Of a stretch of 64,000 bases of DNA, positions 11,929-23,660 are shown piece after piece. The notes under the pieces were generated by a model. It was not told the DNA's origin. It did no database searches and saw nothing but the letters and a program-made list of their open reading frames with translations. Location: NCBI RefSeq assembly GCF_027409185.1, contig NC_084463.1, positions 51,702,907-51,766,906 on the forward strand, read 5' to 3'. Position 1 is the stretch's first letter. Each line of letters starts with the position of its first letter. The position numbers and the translations under genes are program-made. This stretch comes from Cynocephalus volans. Its lineage: Eukaryota; Chordata; Mammalia; Dermoptera; Cynocephalidae.

Positions 11929-12333
11929 TCTCTTAGTCCATTTGTGTTGCTATAATAGAAATACTTGAGACTGGGTAATTTATAAGGAAAAGAGGTTTAT
12001 TTGGCTTATGATTCTGGGACAGCTACATCTGGCATGGGCTTCAGGCTGCTTCTACTCATGGCAGAAAGTGGCAGGCAGCCAGTGGGTACAAGCAGATCAC
12101 ACAGCAAGAGGAAGCAAGAGAGAAAGAGGAGGTGCCAGGGTCCTTTAAACAGTCAGCTCTGGAGGAAACTAATAGAAGGAGAACTCATTCATTAATTCTC
12201 TCTTCCCCAGGGAGAGCATGAATCCAATCATGAGGGATCTGTCCCCATGACTCATTCAGTTTCCAACACTGTCACATAGGGGATCAAATATTCGCATGAG
12301 TTTTGGAGGGGACAGCACATCCAAACTCCATCA
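11929..12333 (-). repeat. MaLR LTR, right copy
   Basis: 405 bp and collinear with the left LTR, starting TCTCTTAGTCCATTTGTGTT (first bases diverged from TGTATTAG) and ending CAAACTCCATCA. On the element's strand this is the 5' LTR, starting TGATGGAG. A few small indels distinguish it from the other copy. Confidence 0.9.
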
Positions 12334-14149
12334 CTGGAGTTGTTTATGTAGGCATTATATTAATATGAAAATAGTTAATATAGCCTAACTGTATTTCTGT
12401 AACAGTTTTAGTAAAGACATGATATGTTTTTCTTTGGTTTTTTTTTTACTTCTCAAAATACATTGTACTTGATTTCATGCTCCTTTACCCGTTCCTCTCC
12501 ACCCCCTCTCCTCTCCCTGCACATCATTCACTTGACTTAAAAGTTCAAGGAATTTTTGTGGTTATTCTGTTTTCTCCCCCTGACCCTTTACTTGTTTGTG
12601 TGTTTATTTATTTATTTATTTTTACCTCCCACAAATCAGTGAGAACGTGGTATTTCTCTTTCTGTGCCTGACTTGTTTCACTTAATATATTTTTCTTGAA
12701 GTCCATCCATGTTGTTGCGAATGGTAGTATTTCATTTTTTTTTTTAAGGCAGAGTAGTTATCCATTGTTTAGATATACAACAGTTTCCTTATCCACTCAT
12801 CAGATGATGGACATTCGGGATGGTTCCAGCTCTTAGCTATTGTAAATAGTGCTGCAATAAACATTGGAGTACAGGTATCCTTTCGGCATGATGATTTGCA
12901 TTCCTCTGGGTATATTCCCAGCAGTGGAATAGCTGGGTCATATGGTAGATCTATCTGTAATTGTTTGAGGAAAGTCCATATCATTTTCCATAAAGGCTGC
13001 ACCATTTTGCAACCCCACCAACAGTGAGTGAGAGTTTCTTTTTCTCCTCAACCTCTCCGGCACTTATCATATTCAGCCATTTCGATGTTAGCTATCCTAA
13101 CTAGAGTGAGATTGTATCTCAATGTGGTTTTGAATTGCATTTCCTGGATGTTGAGTGATGTTGAGCATTTTCTCATGTGTCAGTTGGCCATTCATATGTC
13201 TTCCTTTGAGAAATGCCTATTCAGCTCGTTTGCCCATTTTTTAATTGCGTTATTTGTTTTTATGTTGTAACGTTGTTTGAGTTCCTTGTATATTCTGGAT
13301 ATTAATCCTTTGTCAGGTGTATATTTTGATAATGTTTTCTCCCACTCTGTTGGTTGTCTTTTCACTCTGTTGATTGTTTCTTTTGCTGTGGAGAAGTTTT
13401 TTAGTTTGTTAGAATCCTGTTTGTTTATTTTTCCTTTGATTGCCTGTGCTTTGGGGATCATACTCATGAAATCTGTACCCACTCCTACTTCCTGGAGTGT
13501 TTCTCCTATGTTTTCTTTAAGGAGTTTTATTATTCCGGGATGTATATTTAATTCTTTAATCCATTTTGAGTTGATTTTGGTATATGGTGAAAGGTATGGG
13601 TCATTTCATTCTATATATGAGTATCATTTTCCCAGCACCACTTGTTGAAAAGGCAGTCTCTTCCCCAGTATGAAGATTTGCTGCCTTTATCAAAGATCAG
13701 ATGGCTGTAGGCATATGGATTGATTTCTGGGTTCTCTATTCTATTCCATTGATCCATTTGTCTATTTTTATGCCAGTACCATGCTGTTTTGGTTATTATA
13801 GCTTAGTAATATAGTTTAAAGTCAGGTAGTGTTATGCCTCCAGCTCTACTTTTTTTTGGTCAGGATTGCTTTGGCCATGTGTGGTCTTTTGTTTTTCCAT
13901 ATAAATGTCTGGATAGCTTTTTCCATTTCTGAGAAAAATGTCATTGGAATTTTGGTGGGGATTGCATTAAATCTGTAGGTCACTTTGAGTAATATGGACA
14001 TTTTCACAATGTTAATTCTTCCAATTCAAGAGCATGGGATATCGTTCCATCTTCTTGTATCCTCTTTAGTTCCTCTGAACAGTCATTTGTATTTCTCTTT
14101 GTGGAGAATTTTCACATCATTGGTCAGCTTTATTCCTAAGTATTTTATT

Positions 14150-14151
<2 letters not shown>

Positions 14152-14208
<57 letters not shown>
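14152..14208. repeat. (TG)n microsatellite inside L1 ORF2
   Basis: About 28 TG units expanded within the ORF2 sequence of the full-length L1, which continues on both sides. Confidence 0.97.
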
Positions 14209-14210
<2 letters not shown>

Positions 14211-16193
14211 TTTTGGTGGCTCTTGTAAATAGTCTAGCTTTCTTGATTTCTTTTTCTGCATTTTCACTGTTGGAGTATAGAAATACTACTGATTTCTGAG
14301 TGTTGATTTTATATCCTGCAACATTGCTGAAATCATTTATCAACTCCAAGAGGTTTTTTGTAGAGGCTTTAGGCTGTTTGATATATAGAATCATGTCATC
14401 TGCAAAGAGGGACAGTTTGACTTCATCTTTTCCAATCTGGATGCCCTTTATTTCCTTATCTTTGATTGCTCTGGCTAGGACTTCCAACTGTGTTGAATAG
14501 GATTGGTGAGAGTGGGCATCCTGTCTAGTTCTTGTTCAGGATGATATTGACAGTGGGCTTCTCATATATGGCTTTAATCATGTTGAGATACTTTCCATCC
14601 ATGCCTAACTTGTAAAGAGTCTTTGTCATGAAAGGATGTTGAATTTTGTCAAATGCTTTTTCAGCATCAATAGAGATGATAATGTGTTTTTTGTCTTTGG
14701 TTTTATTAACATGGTGTATCACATTTATTGATTTGTGTTTGTTGAACCAACCTTGTATCTTTGGGATGAATCCCACTTGATCATGGTGTATAATTTTGTT
14801 GCTGTATTCTGTTAGCTAGTATTTTATTGAGGATTTTTGCATCTATATTGGCCTGTAGTTTTCTGTTTTTGATGCATCTTTGTCTGGTTTTGGTTTCAGG
14901 GTGATGTTTGCCTCATAGAATGAGTTTGGGAGAATTGCCTCTGTTTCATTCTTTTGGAATAGTTTGTGGAGAATTTGTATCAGTTCGTCTTTGAACATTT
15001 GGTAGAATTCTGCAGTGAACCCATCTTGTCCTGGGCTTTTCTTTGGAGACTTTAGATAACAGCTTCAGTCTCTCAGTGTTATTGGTCTGTTCAGATATTC
15101 TATATCATCTTGGCTCAGTTTTGGCAATATGTATAAATCCAGAAATTTATCCATTTCCTCCAGATTTTCAACCTTGTTGGCATATGGATGCTTAGAGTTG
15201 TCTCTAATGATTCCTTGTATTTCTGAGATGTGAGTTGTAATATCACCTTTTTCATTTCTTATTTATGTTATTTGTGTTTTGTTTATCTTTTTATCTCAAT
15301 TTTATTTATCTTTTCAAAAAACCAACTTTTTCTTTCATTGACCTTTTGTATTGTTTTTTGTTTCTATTTCATTTAGTTCTGCTCTGAACTTAATTATTTC
15401 TTTCTACTATTTAGATTGTTCTTGTTATTCTAAATCTTTAAGGTGAAGTGTTAGGTTGTTTATTTGCCATCTTTCCATTCTTCCAAAGTTAGCATTTAGT
15501 GTGATAAATTTCCCACTTAATATTGCTTTTGCATTATCCCACAGGTATTGGTATGGTGTGTCATTATTTTCATTAATTTCAAGAATTTTTTTGATTTCCT
15601 GTTTAATTTATTCTTGGACCCACATGTCATTAAGTAGAATGTTGTTTAATTTCCATGAGTTTGTATATTTTTCAGAGTTTTGTTTATTATTGATTTCTAA
15701 TTTTAATCTGTTGTGATCAGAAAAAATACATGGAGTCCAATTTTTATGAATTTGTTAAGACTTGCTTTGTGACGTAACATGTGGTCTATTCTGGAGAATG
15801 TTCTATGTGCTGATGGGGGGAATGAACATTCTGAGGTTGTTGGATGGAATGTTCTGTAGATATCTGCCAAATCCAATTAGTCTGTTTCTCTGTTGATTTT
15901 TGGCCGAGATGATCTGTCCAATGATGACAGTGGGGTTTTCAGGTACCCTGCTATTATGGTGTTAGTGTCTATCTCTTTATTTAGATCTAATAGTGTTTGG
16001 TTTATTAATCTGGCTGCTCCAAATTAGGTGTATATATATTTATGATTGTTATGTCTTCTTGATGGATAGATCCTTTTATTGTTATATAGTGGCCTTCTTT
16101 ATCTCTTTTAATGGTTTTTGCTTTAAAGTCATTTTATCTGATATAAGAATAGCTACTGTAGCTCATTTTCCATTCCTATTTGCATGGTACATC

Positions 16194-16361
16194 TTTTTCC
16201 ATCCTTTCTTTTTTTTTTTTTTTTCGTGACCGGCGCTCAGCCAGGGAGTGCACCAGTCATTCCTATATAGGATCCGAACCCGCGGCGGGAGCGTCGCCGC
16301 GCTGCTAGCGCAGCACGCTACCGAGTGCACCACGGGCTCAGCCCCTTTTTTCCATCCTTTC
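16194..16361 (-). repeat. GC-rich tRNA-derived SINE with TSD, inside L1
   Basis: Insert 16209-16346 is flanked by the perfect duplication TTTTTCCATCCTTTC (16194-16208 and 16347-16361). On the - strand the order is a tRNA-like head (GAGCCCGTGGTGCACTCGG), a GC-rich arm, a B-box-like GGGTTCGGATCC, an ATATAGGA motif, a second head-like stretch (CCTGGCTGAGCGC) and a poly(A) tail. The core GCGGCG-GGAGCGT-CGCCGC can fold into a 6-bp hairpin. High GC and a clean duplication suggest it is one of the younger insertions here. Confidence 0.88.
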
Positions 16362-17540
16362 ATTCTTAGTCTATGTGTGTCTTTTCAGGTGAGGTGAATC
16401 TTTTGAAGGCAGCAGATTTTTGGATCCATCTTTTTAATCCAGTCAGTCTGTCTGTGTCTTTTGAATGGGGAATATAATCCCTTTACACTTAGAGTTATGG
16501 AAAGATGTTGACTTACTCCTAGGTTTTACTGATTTTTGTCTAGATATACTAAGTATCTTTTCCTTTCTTTCTAATTTTCTGTTTGTCTTCTCTATTTGTT
16601 GGTTTCTTGAGGTTATAGATAAACTATTTTTTTTCTTTTGCTAGCATTTTTATTTTGCTAGTAGGTATTCTTTTTTCTTGCATATTCATGGCAGTGATGG
16701 TTGTTTTTGTGGTATCAAATCTAGTACTTCCTTGAGAATTTCTTACAGGGCTGGTCGTATGGTAGTGAACTCCCATAGTTTTTGTTTGTCTGAGAAATAT
16801 ACTATTCTGATTCGGGCTTCCTCATAGGTGATTTGCTGCTTCTCTTGCAGCTTTTAAAATTCTCTTTGTCTTTTGAGTTTTGTCAGTTTGATTATCATAT
16901 GTCTTGTAGAGGGCCTTTTTGGGTTGAATGTGTTTGGTGATGTTTGGGCTTCCTGAATCTGGAGACCTGTGACTTTCTCTATACCTGGGAAGTTTTCTGC
17001 TATTATTTCATTGAATCTGTTTTCAATGCCATTTCCTTTTTACTCCCCTTCTGGAATTCCCATGATTCAGATATTTGCATGCTTAAGGTTGTCTGTAGTC
17101 TCTCTTAGATATTCTTCAATTTTTTTCTTTTTTCTTTTTTCTGGTCTGCCTGTGATAATTCAAACAGCCTGTCTTCAAGGTCAGAAATTATCTCTTCTGC
17201 TTGTTCAAGTTTGCTGGTTAAACTCTCTGTTGTGTTTTTCATTGAATGAATCCTTCAGCTCCACAAGTTCAGCTACATTCTTTTTCAAGGCTTTGATTTC
17301 TTTGTACATTTCTTCTTTCAGATCCTGTATACTTTTTCTCATTTCATTGTGTTGTCTAAATGAGTTTTCTTATATCTCATTTAATTTCCTCAGAATAGCT
17401 GCTCTTAATTCTTTGTCTGTCATTTCAAAGATAACCTGTTCTATAGCATCTAGCTCTTGAAAGTTATTAATTTCCTTTGGTGTTGATATACTTTCTTGAT
17501 TTTTCATATTTCTGTTATCTTTCCTTTGGTGTTTTGTCAT

Positions 17541-18382
17541 TGCAGCCAGGGGTATCACAGTGCACTTGTTTCACCCTGATGTGTGGCTTGGATCCTGAAG
17601 GGACTGCTGCTTCTGGTCAGCAGAAACTAGCCTGGGCCAGAAGTTCTGCTCTGTCTGCCTTCTCTGACATGGCTGGCTCAGGGTGTGGGGTCTCTGCACC
17701 TCTTAAGTCACCCCCAGAGGCACGGACCAGCCTGAGCCAGGTGTTCCACCCCACCTGCCTACTCTGGCTCGAATGGCTTACTTAGGTTGTGCGGGCTTGG
17801 AGCCCTTAAGTCACTCTCAGAGGTGGGGCAGCCTGGGCCAGAATTCCTGCCCCACCTGCCTTCTCCAGCTTGGCTGGCTCAATGTCTGGGAGCTTAGAGC
17901 CTGTTAAGTCACTCTCAGAGATGGGGACCAGTCTGGGCCAGAAGTCCCACATCACCTGCCTTCTCCAGCTTGGCTGGCTTGGGGTGTGGGAGCCCCAAGG
18001 CTGTTAGGTCTTTCCTGGTAGCAGGACCAGCCTGGGCTAGAATTCCTGCCCTGCCTGCCTACTCTAGGATAGCTGGCTTGGGGTGTGGGAGCCCTGAGGC
18101 TGTTACATCTCTCCTGGTGGTAGGACTGACCTGGGCTGGAAGTCCTGCCCCACTTGCGTTTTCCAGCCTGGCAGGCTCAGGGTGTGTGGGCCCAGAAGCT
18201 CTAAAGTCTCTCTACAGAATGGAGAGCAACCTGAACTGGGGTCCCATGATGGACAGCTGCCATTCACTCCAGCACAGATCTCGGGTCCTCCATTGCTGCT
18301 CATCAATAGCTGCAAATTGGTCACTCTGTGGGAGAGAGTGACACCAGGAACCAACTACTCCAGCATCTTGACTGGAACTCCC
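17541..18382 (-). promoter_or_regulatory. L1 5' UTR with about six ~100-bp tandem monomers
   Basis: Between about 17629 and 18228 the + strand repeats a ~100-bp unit beginning AGCCTGGGCCAGAA(G/T)TCC, with CCTTCTCCAGCTTGGCTGGC in the middle and a GTTAAGTCACTCTCAGAG-like part near the end. Six diverged units can be counted. The outermost ~150 bp (18229-18382) are non-repetitive and start GGGAGTTCCAGTCAAGATGC on the element's strand. A tandem-monomer L1 promoter resembles the rodent arrangement. The promoter function is inferred from position. Confidence 0.75.
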
Positions 18383-18700
18383 TGTTTTTCTTTGGTTTAA
18401 ATGATGAAGTTGTATGTTTAGATATCATTGATTCTTGCTGAATCAGTAGGTAACGTAACTTTTCATTAACAACAAAATAAACTGTGTGTCTCTTTTGTAC
18501 CAATTAATGTACTTGTAGACGCAACTTTAATGGGTCTTTGTTGCACCTTTTTGACCATAAAAGATTGTTGTCTCATAGGGAGGATTTTGTTTGTTTCTCT
18601 TTCCTGGCTATTGTGTAGAGAGTTTTGGGCAGGAGAATCCAGGGCCAATGCACAACAGTTCTTTCCTTAATCCACTCCATTCTCTTCTCTCCCATCTAAG

Positions 18701-18754
18701 CTGCCAGAGTGCCCTATGCATTTTGAAGAGCAACAAAGGATGAATAATTCTCTG
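18701..18754 (+). CDS. KRAB zinc-finger gene, exon 2 with start codon
   Basis: A 54-bp exon follows a good pyrimidine tract and acceptor (CTCCCATCTAAG at 18689-18700) and ends before a consensus donor GTGAGT (18755). The untranslated part resembles the standard second exon of KRAB zinc-finger genes. The ATG at 18740-18742 opens MNNSL, and the frame continues exactly into the KRAB A exon at 37800. I chose this ATG because it is the only one that joins in phase and because short N-terminal leaders before KRAB A are usual. Coding part: 18740-18754. Confidence 0.8.
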
Positions 18755-19194
18755 GTGAGTAGTCTATTTATTTATTTCTCTCTTTTTTTTTTTTACTGTA
18801 TTACCTGGTTATTGTGGGGAGCCTGAATTAAAATGGAAAAGTAGAAATGAATAAAACTCAGCTGGAAGGAAATGCACATATGTAAGATAACGTTTGCATG
18901 TAGATATAGCAAGTTATAAGACCTCAGAGTCATCTAAGTTCAGTAAAAGTTTGTCTCTGGTCTTTCTGATGTTGTGGCAAAAAAGGCAGACACTTGTTTT
19001 ACATGACTGGAATGGAAACTAATAAGATAAAATACCAAATTCTCATGGGATATGAAGATTTACTGGCACTAAATTCTGAAACACTGTCTCTATTAGAAGG
19101 TGTTTGACTGCCAACCTGGAAATGAACACTTTTACCTTTCTGCACAAGAAATGGTTAGTGAGTGCTAAGGCATGTGTTCCTGAATAAGCAGTCT
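18755..19194. other. Intron 2 start, no recognised element
   Basis: Starts with the donor of exon 2. A T-rich run lies at about 18780-18794. Nothing else is recognised. Confidence 0.4.
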
Positions 19195-19497
19195 GTAAAG
19201 TTTCATGTAATGTAAGACTTTCTCCCCTACATAATTTTGTTAAAGCCTACTGAGTTCTGGGGACTTAGATGTGTCAGTTAACATTCACTGTGTAAGAACA
19301 AATGAAAACCCAAATGGCTTAAAATATCAGGCCATTTTATCTTCTTGAAGTTCTATGGATCCACATGTTGGGTTTACTCAGCTGGGCAGTTTTCTTGCTA
19401 GCGATGCCTGGATTCTAAATGTAGCTTCAGTCACCTGGTGCCTTGACTGAGGCTGTTGCTTCAAGATAACTTCACTCACATGTCCTGTGGCTTGTGT
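19195..19497 (+). repeat. Interspersed repeat copy B, same family as 9296
   Basis: Collinear with 9296-9590. Shared stretches include GAGTTCTGG(G/A)GACTTAGATG, GAACAAATGAAAACCCAAAT and CTTCACTCACATGTCCTGTG. The two copies are in the same orientation about 9.9 kb apart, one on each side of the start-codon exon. Divergence suggests two old insertions of one family rather than a recent duplication. Confidence 0.6.
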
Positions 19498-20879
19498 ACA
19501 GCTTTGGAAGACTTGATTCACAGATAAAAACTTGAATTATCACCTAAATTAGTGAAATCCAGTGCCTATTCTCTAGTCTTTTTCTAAGTTGAATCTTCTG
19601 CCACCTTTGAAACTGCTATTCATGACTTCTGGAAATTCTACTGTGTTGGTTTGTCAGTTTCTCTCAAGCCCTTACTGATGGCTTTCTCTAGTTTCTCCTG
19701 AATTCTTCTCTTTTCCTCCTAACGTAGCTTATCAAAGTGCTTCACTCTGGGCACTATTGTCACTGTGCTCCTTTTCTTGACTGATTCAGTCCTCTGTAGT
19801 TTGTACTCTTGGTTCTCTTTAGTTTCTTCTCTTTTCTATTTCTTCCCTTTTCTTTGGATCATAGGTTGAACTCTCTGTTGACTGGTTTTTCTAGCTATTT
19901 AAAAGGTACCTTAAGGCCAATGAATCCAAAATGAAAATGACGTCTACTTCTTTTCTCTTACTTGTGGTAACAGTACCACCCAGCCGGTGACCCAAGCCAC
20001 TGAAGTGGGATTTTTCCTGGATTCCTCCCTGTTTCTGGGGTCTAGTCTTTTCTGGTGTTTATTCGTGTTCCTTTTGTTTGCTTGTTCTTTTCATTTTATT
20101 CTAATTTCCGTATACACTGCTTGTATAGGGGTAGGAGATGATGGCTCTTATAAAGACAGTAACTTTGTTCCAGTGTAAATACTCATGTAAAAACCTAAGG
20201 GCATCTTTCCTGGGTGATGAGATTCAATCCCTGGTGACCTGTGCTTCTAGTCAGCACCTGTGGTGACATCCTTAAGAGTGTGAGGGGAGAGAGCCTTCAG
20301 GAGTTAGTGGGACATGTTTGATGAAGGGCCAGTAAAAAGGCATGCGAAGAAGAAAAATAGAAATGGCAAATTTTTATAATTTGTACATTTTACATATATA
20401 AATTTATATCTGATTCTGTGTGTAGTTTTCTTACTGTACAGTTCTCTGTTTCTACTTCAAGAAGACCCGTTATGTTTTTAATCTTTTTTACAGATTGTAT
20501 ATTCTTCTTCTCCTATATCAGCTGATAACTTAGAAATCAATGAGGAAAATGGGTGTGTGCATTAGTCATCAGTATGTTTATAAACCAGAACCATAGCTAA
20601 CAGTTGGTTAAGAAAGAAAAATGACATACCAGTTAACTGAAAGTTTACATTCTCAACTAGAGTTTGAGGTGTAACAAGATGTGAAATGCTGGCTTTATTT
20701 ATTTTGGACCTAACAATCAATGTGAAAGTACATGCTTCTTGTTGCATATGAGAGTACTGTCTGTGGTCTCTAATGACTGGTCTGGTGTTCCGGTGATCAG
20801 CTGCATGACACAGTGACACAAAACATAGTTGCTTAGAATAAGAATTTTTTCCTTACTCCATGTTGCAATGTTGTAGGTA
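19498..20879. other. Intron 2, no recognised element
   Basis: Pyrimidine-rich intronic DNA. I could assign no repeat or gene. Confidence 0.4.
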
Positions 20880-21230
20880 AGTATAGTGTTCCGGGTAGTG
20901 TGGGTTGGCTGCTGCATGATGTGTCTGGTCTAAAGTGGAAGAACACGAGTGGCTGGGGACTTTGGGCAGACATTCAGGCCCTCTTTGTGGCCAGGTGGAC
21001 TTCCTCAGAGTCTGGCAGTCTCCGTGTAGTCAGATTTGTCTGGCTTCTTCAGGGTAAGTGTCCAAGAGGCCCAGGCAGAGGCTGCAAGGCTTCTTGTTAT
21101 CTCCACTCAGATCCCAAAGCATGTCTCCACCACATTCTCTTCTTGGTCAAGCACATCACTAAGACCAGCCCTGATTCAAGAGGAAGGCAATTATATCCTA
21201 CCTCTCAATAAAAGGAATAGTAAGTATTTC
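20880..21230 (+). repeat. Probable medium-reiterated repeat, family not assigned
   Basis: Contains CCAAGAGGCCCAGGCAG, GGTCAAGCACATCACTAAGACC and GATTCAAGAGGAAGGCAATT, a pattern of phrases found at the 3' half of an old mammal-wide interspersed repeat. Open frames across it (up to 106 codons) have no domain. The assignment rests on recalled word patterns only. Confidence 0.4.
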
Positions 21231-22140
21231 CAGCAGTCTTTAACAGAACATGGTTTGGTCTCTGGCCATAAGTTTCTACCATATACAAAATATAATTTGC
21301 TCCTCTCAAGAGCTCTAGAAATCTACTGTTGTGCAATTGGCTGTAAACCCAATTAAATTATGTCCAGTGGCCTGTTTTCTTCATCTCCTCAACACATGGC
21401 CAGATCACAGTGAGGAGACTGGCATAAGCATGTGCGCACTTCCCTTCAGCAGGGTAGGTCGGAAGGGCTGGCATCCAGCACGGTCTGGTCTGAGCAGTTA
21501 TGCCCACTGGGCACCTGGTTTAGTTCTTTGAGTAGGGCCCCGTGTTGGTCTCTGTACATGATGCTTTCTGCTTCTGTACTGTGCCCTGCGGGCTCTCACC
21601 ATTCTCTGTTTATATTCATTTTTATTAAATGATTGGGTTTACAGTTGAGCAATGTCTTTTTTTTTTTTTTTTTTTTTTGGTATAATACATTGCAAATCCA
21701 AAGACCTTTAAAAATATTTTTTTTTGGATTCTGGCCAAAGAAATTCCCCTTTGTACATCATTAAAAAGCGTTGACTTTCATTGTACTAAAATCCATACAA
21801 CCAATCCTACCTCTGTGTTAGGCCCTTTTTTCTCTGGCCTTCCATTCTCTCTTAGGCACCTATTACTTAAAAAGTTTTATTGTTTATCAGGTGCTATCTA
21901 TGTATCACACCCTATGGTACTTAAAAGGCTGGAAACACATTTGTTTGTTTGTTTGTTTACAAAACAGTTTGATTCTTGCCTCAAAGTAGTTTCTGTCTTT
22001 GAAAATATTGTGTTGAAAAAACTTGGATTGAAAAGCAGTTTTATTTCCAACTCAGCAAGTTCTGGCTCCTTTATATTCTCTTTAAATTTGTTTGAAAATT
22101 GACCATCCTTCTTTATTTTATTGTTAACTATTTACTTATT
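21231..22140. other. Intron 2, no recognised element
   Basis: Includes a poly-T run at about 21657-21679. No gene or repeat family recognised. Confidence 0.4.
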
Positions 22141-22228
22141 GGCAGATGGCCTATATGGGGATCCAACCCTTGACTTTGGTTTTATTAAAACCATGTTTTA
22201 TCCTTCTTTATGAGCTGACCAGCCAGCC
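22141..22228 (-). repeat. tRNA-Ile-like SINE
   Basis: The reverse complement begins GGCTGGCTGGTCAGCTCAT and carries AAAACCAAAGTCAAGGGTTG then GATCCCCATATAGGCC, matching the head and B-box region of the local SINE family. The variable region is degenerate. Confidence 0.75.
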
Positions 22229-22399
22229 TTCTTTACTTTGTCCTTCTTATATTTTACCAGTTTCAGAGAGAGGAGACCATGTAGCACTTTTACCATTGTT
22301 CAAAGAAGTCTCCTTTGGCAGACCCCTGAGAGGGTGAGATAGTTTTCCACTTTCCATGCTTTGGGAGGCAATAGTGTGGCCCACATCCTTCAGTGTTCC

Positions 22400-23600
22400 A
22401 TTTATTTTTGGTAACATATTTTGTGGCGACACTTCTTTTCACTAGTATTAATATTTCCACTTAAGCTTTTCATAGTGTTTGTGTAATATTTTAAATTTTA
22501 TTTTACTTTTTAACTTTCAGTCTGTGTCTTTATGTTTAAAGTATATGTCTCTGGTTAACATATTGTTGGGTCTTACTTTCATATCAAATCTGATAATTTT
22601 TGCCTTCAGTAGAAGATTTAATCTAATTCTATTTCAACTCTTAATAGGGTTAGATTTAGGTCTGCCATTTTACTACTTTTTTGTTATTGTCTAATCTGCC
22701 TCTTAATGCTTTGCTTTTCAGCTTTTCCTAAAAATTTTTTCCATTAATCAAATATTTTAAAATATTTTAATTTGTTCCATCTATAGATTTTAAAAATAAT
22801 TTACTTTAATTTTAGTTTTGGTAAAGAAAAATGCACATAACATAAAATGTAGTATTTGAACCATTTTTTTACCTTTAAGTAGTGTTATGTATATTCATAG
22901 TGTTGTGCAGGAGATGTCCAGAAGTTTTTTTTATCTTAGAATACCGAAACTCTATATACATCAAATGACATATGTCAGTTTTCCCAGGCTTGTAGCCTCT
23001 GGTGTCTGCCATCCTATTTTGGTTTCTAAAAATATGACTCCTATCAGTGGGGCCATACAATACTTGTGATTTTGTGAGTGACTTATTTCACTTTGTGTAA
23101 TGACCTCAAGGTTCCTTGTTATAGCATATGCCAAGATTGTATTTCTTTTTAAGGCTGAATAATATTTCCTTCTCTGTACATACCACAATTTGTTTATCCA
23201 TTCATTCATGGATGTACATTTGAATTGCACCACTTCACTACGTGACTAATGCTGCTATGAACACAGGTGTGGATATATCTTTTGCAGATTCTGCTATTAA
23301 TTACTCATGATAAATACATAGAATTTGTAATTCTGAATCACGTGGTAATTCCATCTTTAATTATTTGAGAAGCCACTGTACTTGTTGTTTAAATGGTACA
23401 GGCACTGCACCATTTTACATTGCCACCCACGGCATTGTAAGTTTCCAATTTCACTGAAACCTGTTATGTTCTATTGATTGTGGAGTAATTTTTCCTTGTG
23501 ATTTTGCATTTTCTAATGATTAATGATGTTAAGCATCTTATCATATGCTTGTTTGACATTGGTATATTTTCTTTGAAGATATGCGTATTCAATTTCTTTG
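22400..23600 (-). mobile_element. Old L1 fragments (endonuclease region and 3' end)
   Basis: 22400-22740 resembles L1 ORF2 endonuclease sequence in reverse. 22800-23600 resembles an old L1 3' end in reverse: TTGTGCAGGAGATGTCCAGAA, TTTTTAAGGCTGAATAATAT (about 23148-23167), ATTTGTTTATCCATTCATTC and TGCACCATTTTACATTGCCA. They may be two insertions. No frame is open. Confidence 0.7.
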
Positions 23601-23604
23601 CTGT

Positions 23605-23660
23605 TTTATTTGGGGGCATGGGGTCAGATTGGCTGCCTGGTATTTGAAACTGAACTTTTA
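23605..23660 (-). repeat. tRNA-Ile-like SINE, left half of a split copy
   Basis: In reverse this is the 3' half of the tRNA-derived SINE (B-box side, with the segment GTTCAGTTTCAAATACCAGG). The head half lies at 25845-25915. The composite element between them interrupts the SINE, and the short segment GA(A)ACTGAACTT occurs on both sides as the target-site duplication. Confidence 0.72.

Larger units (their letters stand above)
9957..12338 (-). mobile_element. Complete MaLR (THE1/MST-like) retrotransposon with TSD
   Basis: Two LTRs in the same orientation flank a 1.57-kb internal region, and CTGGA is duplicated at 9957-9961 and 12334-12338, the 5-bp duplication expected of ERVL-MaLR elements. 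The element lies antisense to the host gene. The internal region has no gag, pol or env frame, as expected of these non-autonomous elements, which depended on a related ERVL for movement. By eye the two LTRs differ at roughly a tenth of positions, so the insertion is old. Confidence 0.9.
12425..18398 (-). mobile_element. Full-length L1 with 16-bp TSD
   Basis: A complete L1 on the - strand: 5' UTR (about 18382-17541), ORF1 (about 17540-16700), ORF2 (about 16525-12625), 3' UTR and a short poly(A) seen as T at 12441-12447. The duplication TGTTTTTCTTTGGTTT is perfect at 12425-12440 and 18383-18398, so the insertion is intact end to end. Recognisable ORF2 pieces include the FADD box region ([17 protein letters not shown], about 14370-14425) and the C-terminal segment at 12769-13005. 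ORFs are broken by stops and frameshifts, so it is immobile. A SINE at 16209-16346 and a TG microsatellite at 14152-14208 interrupt it. It lies in intron 1, antisense to the host gene. Confidence 0.93.
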
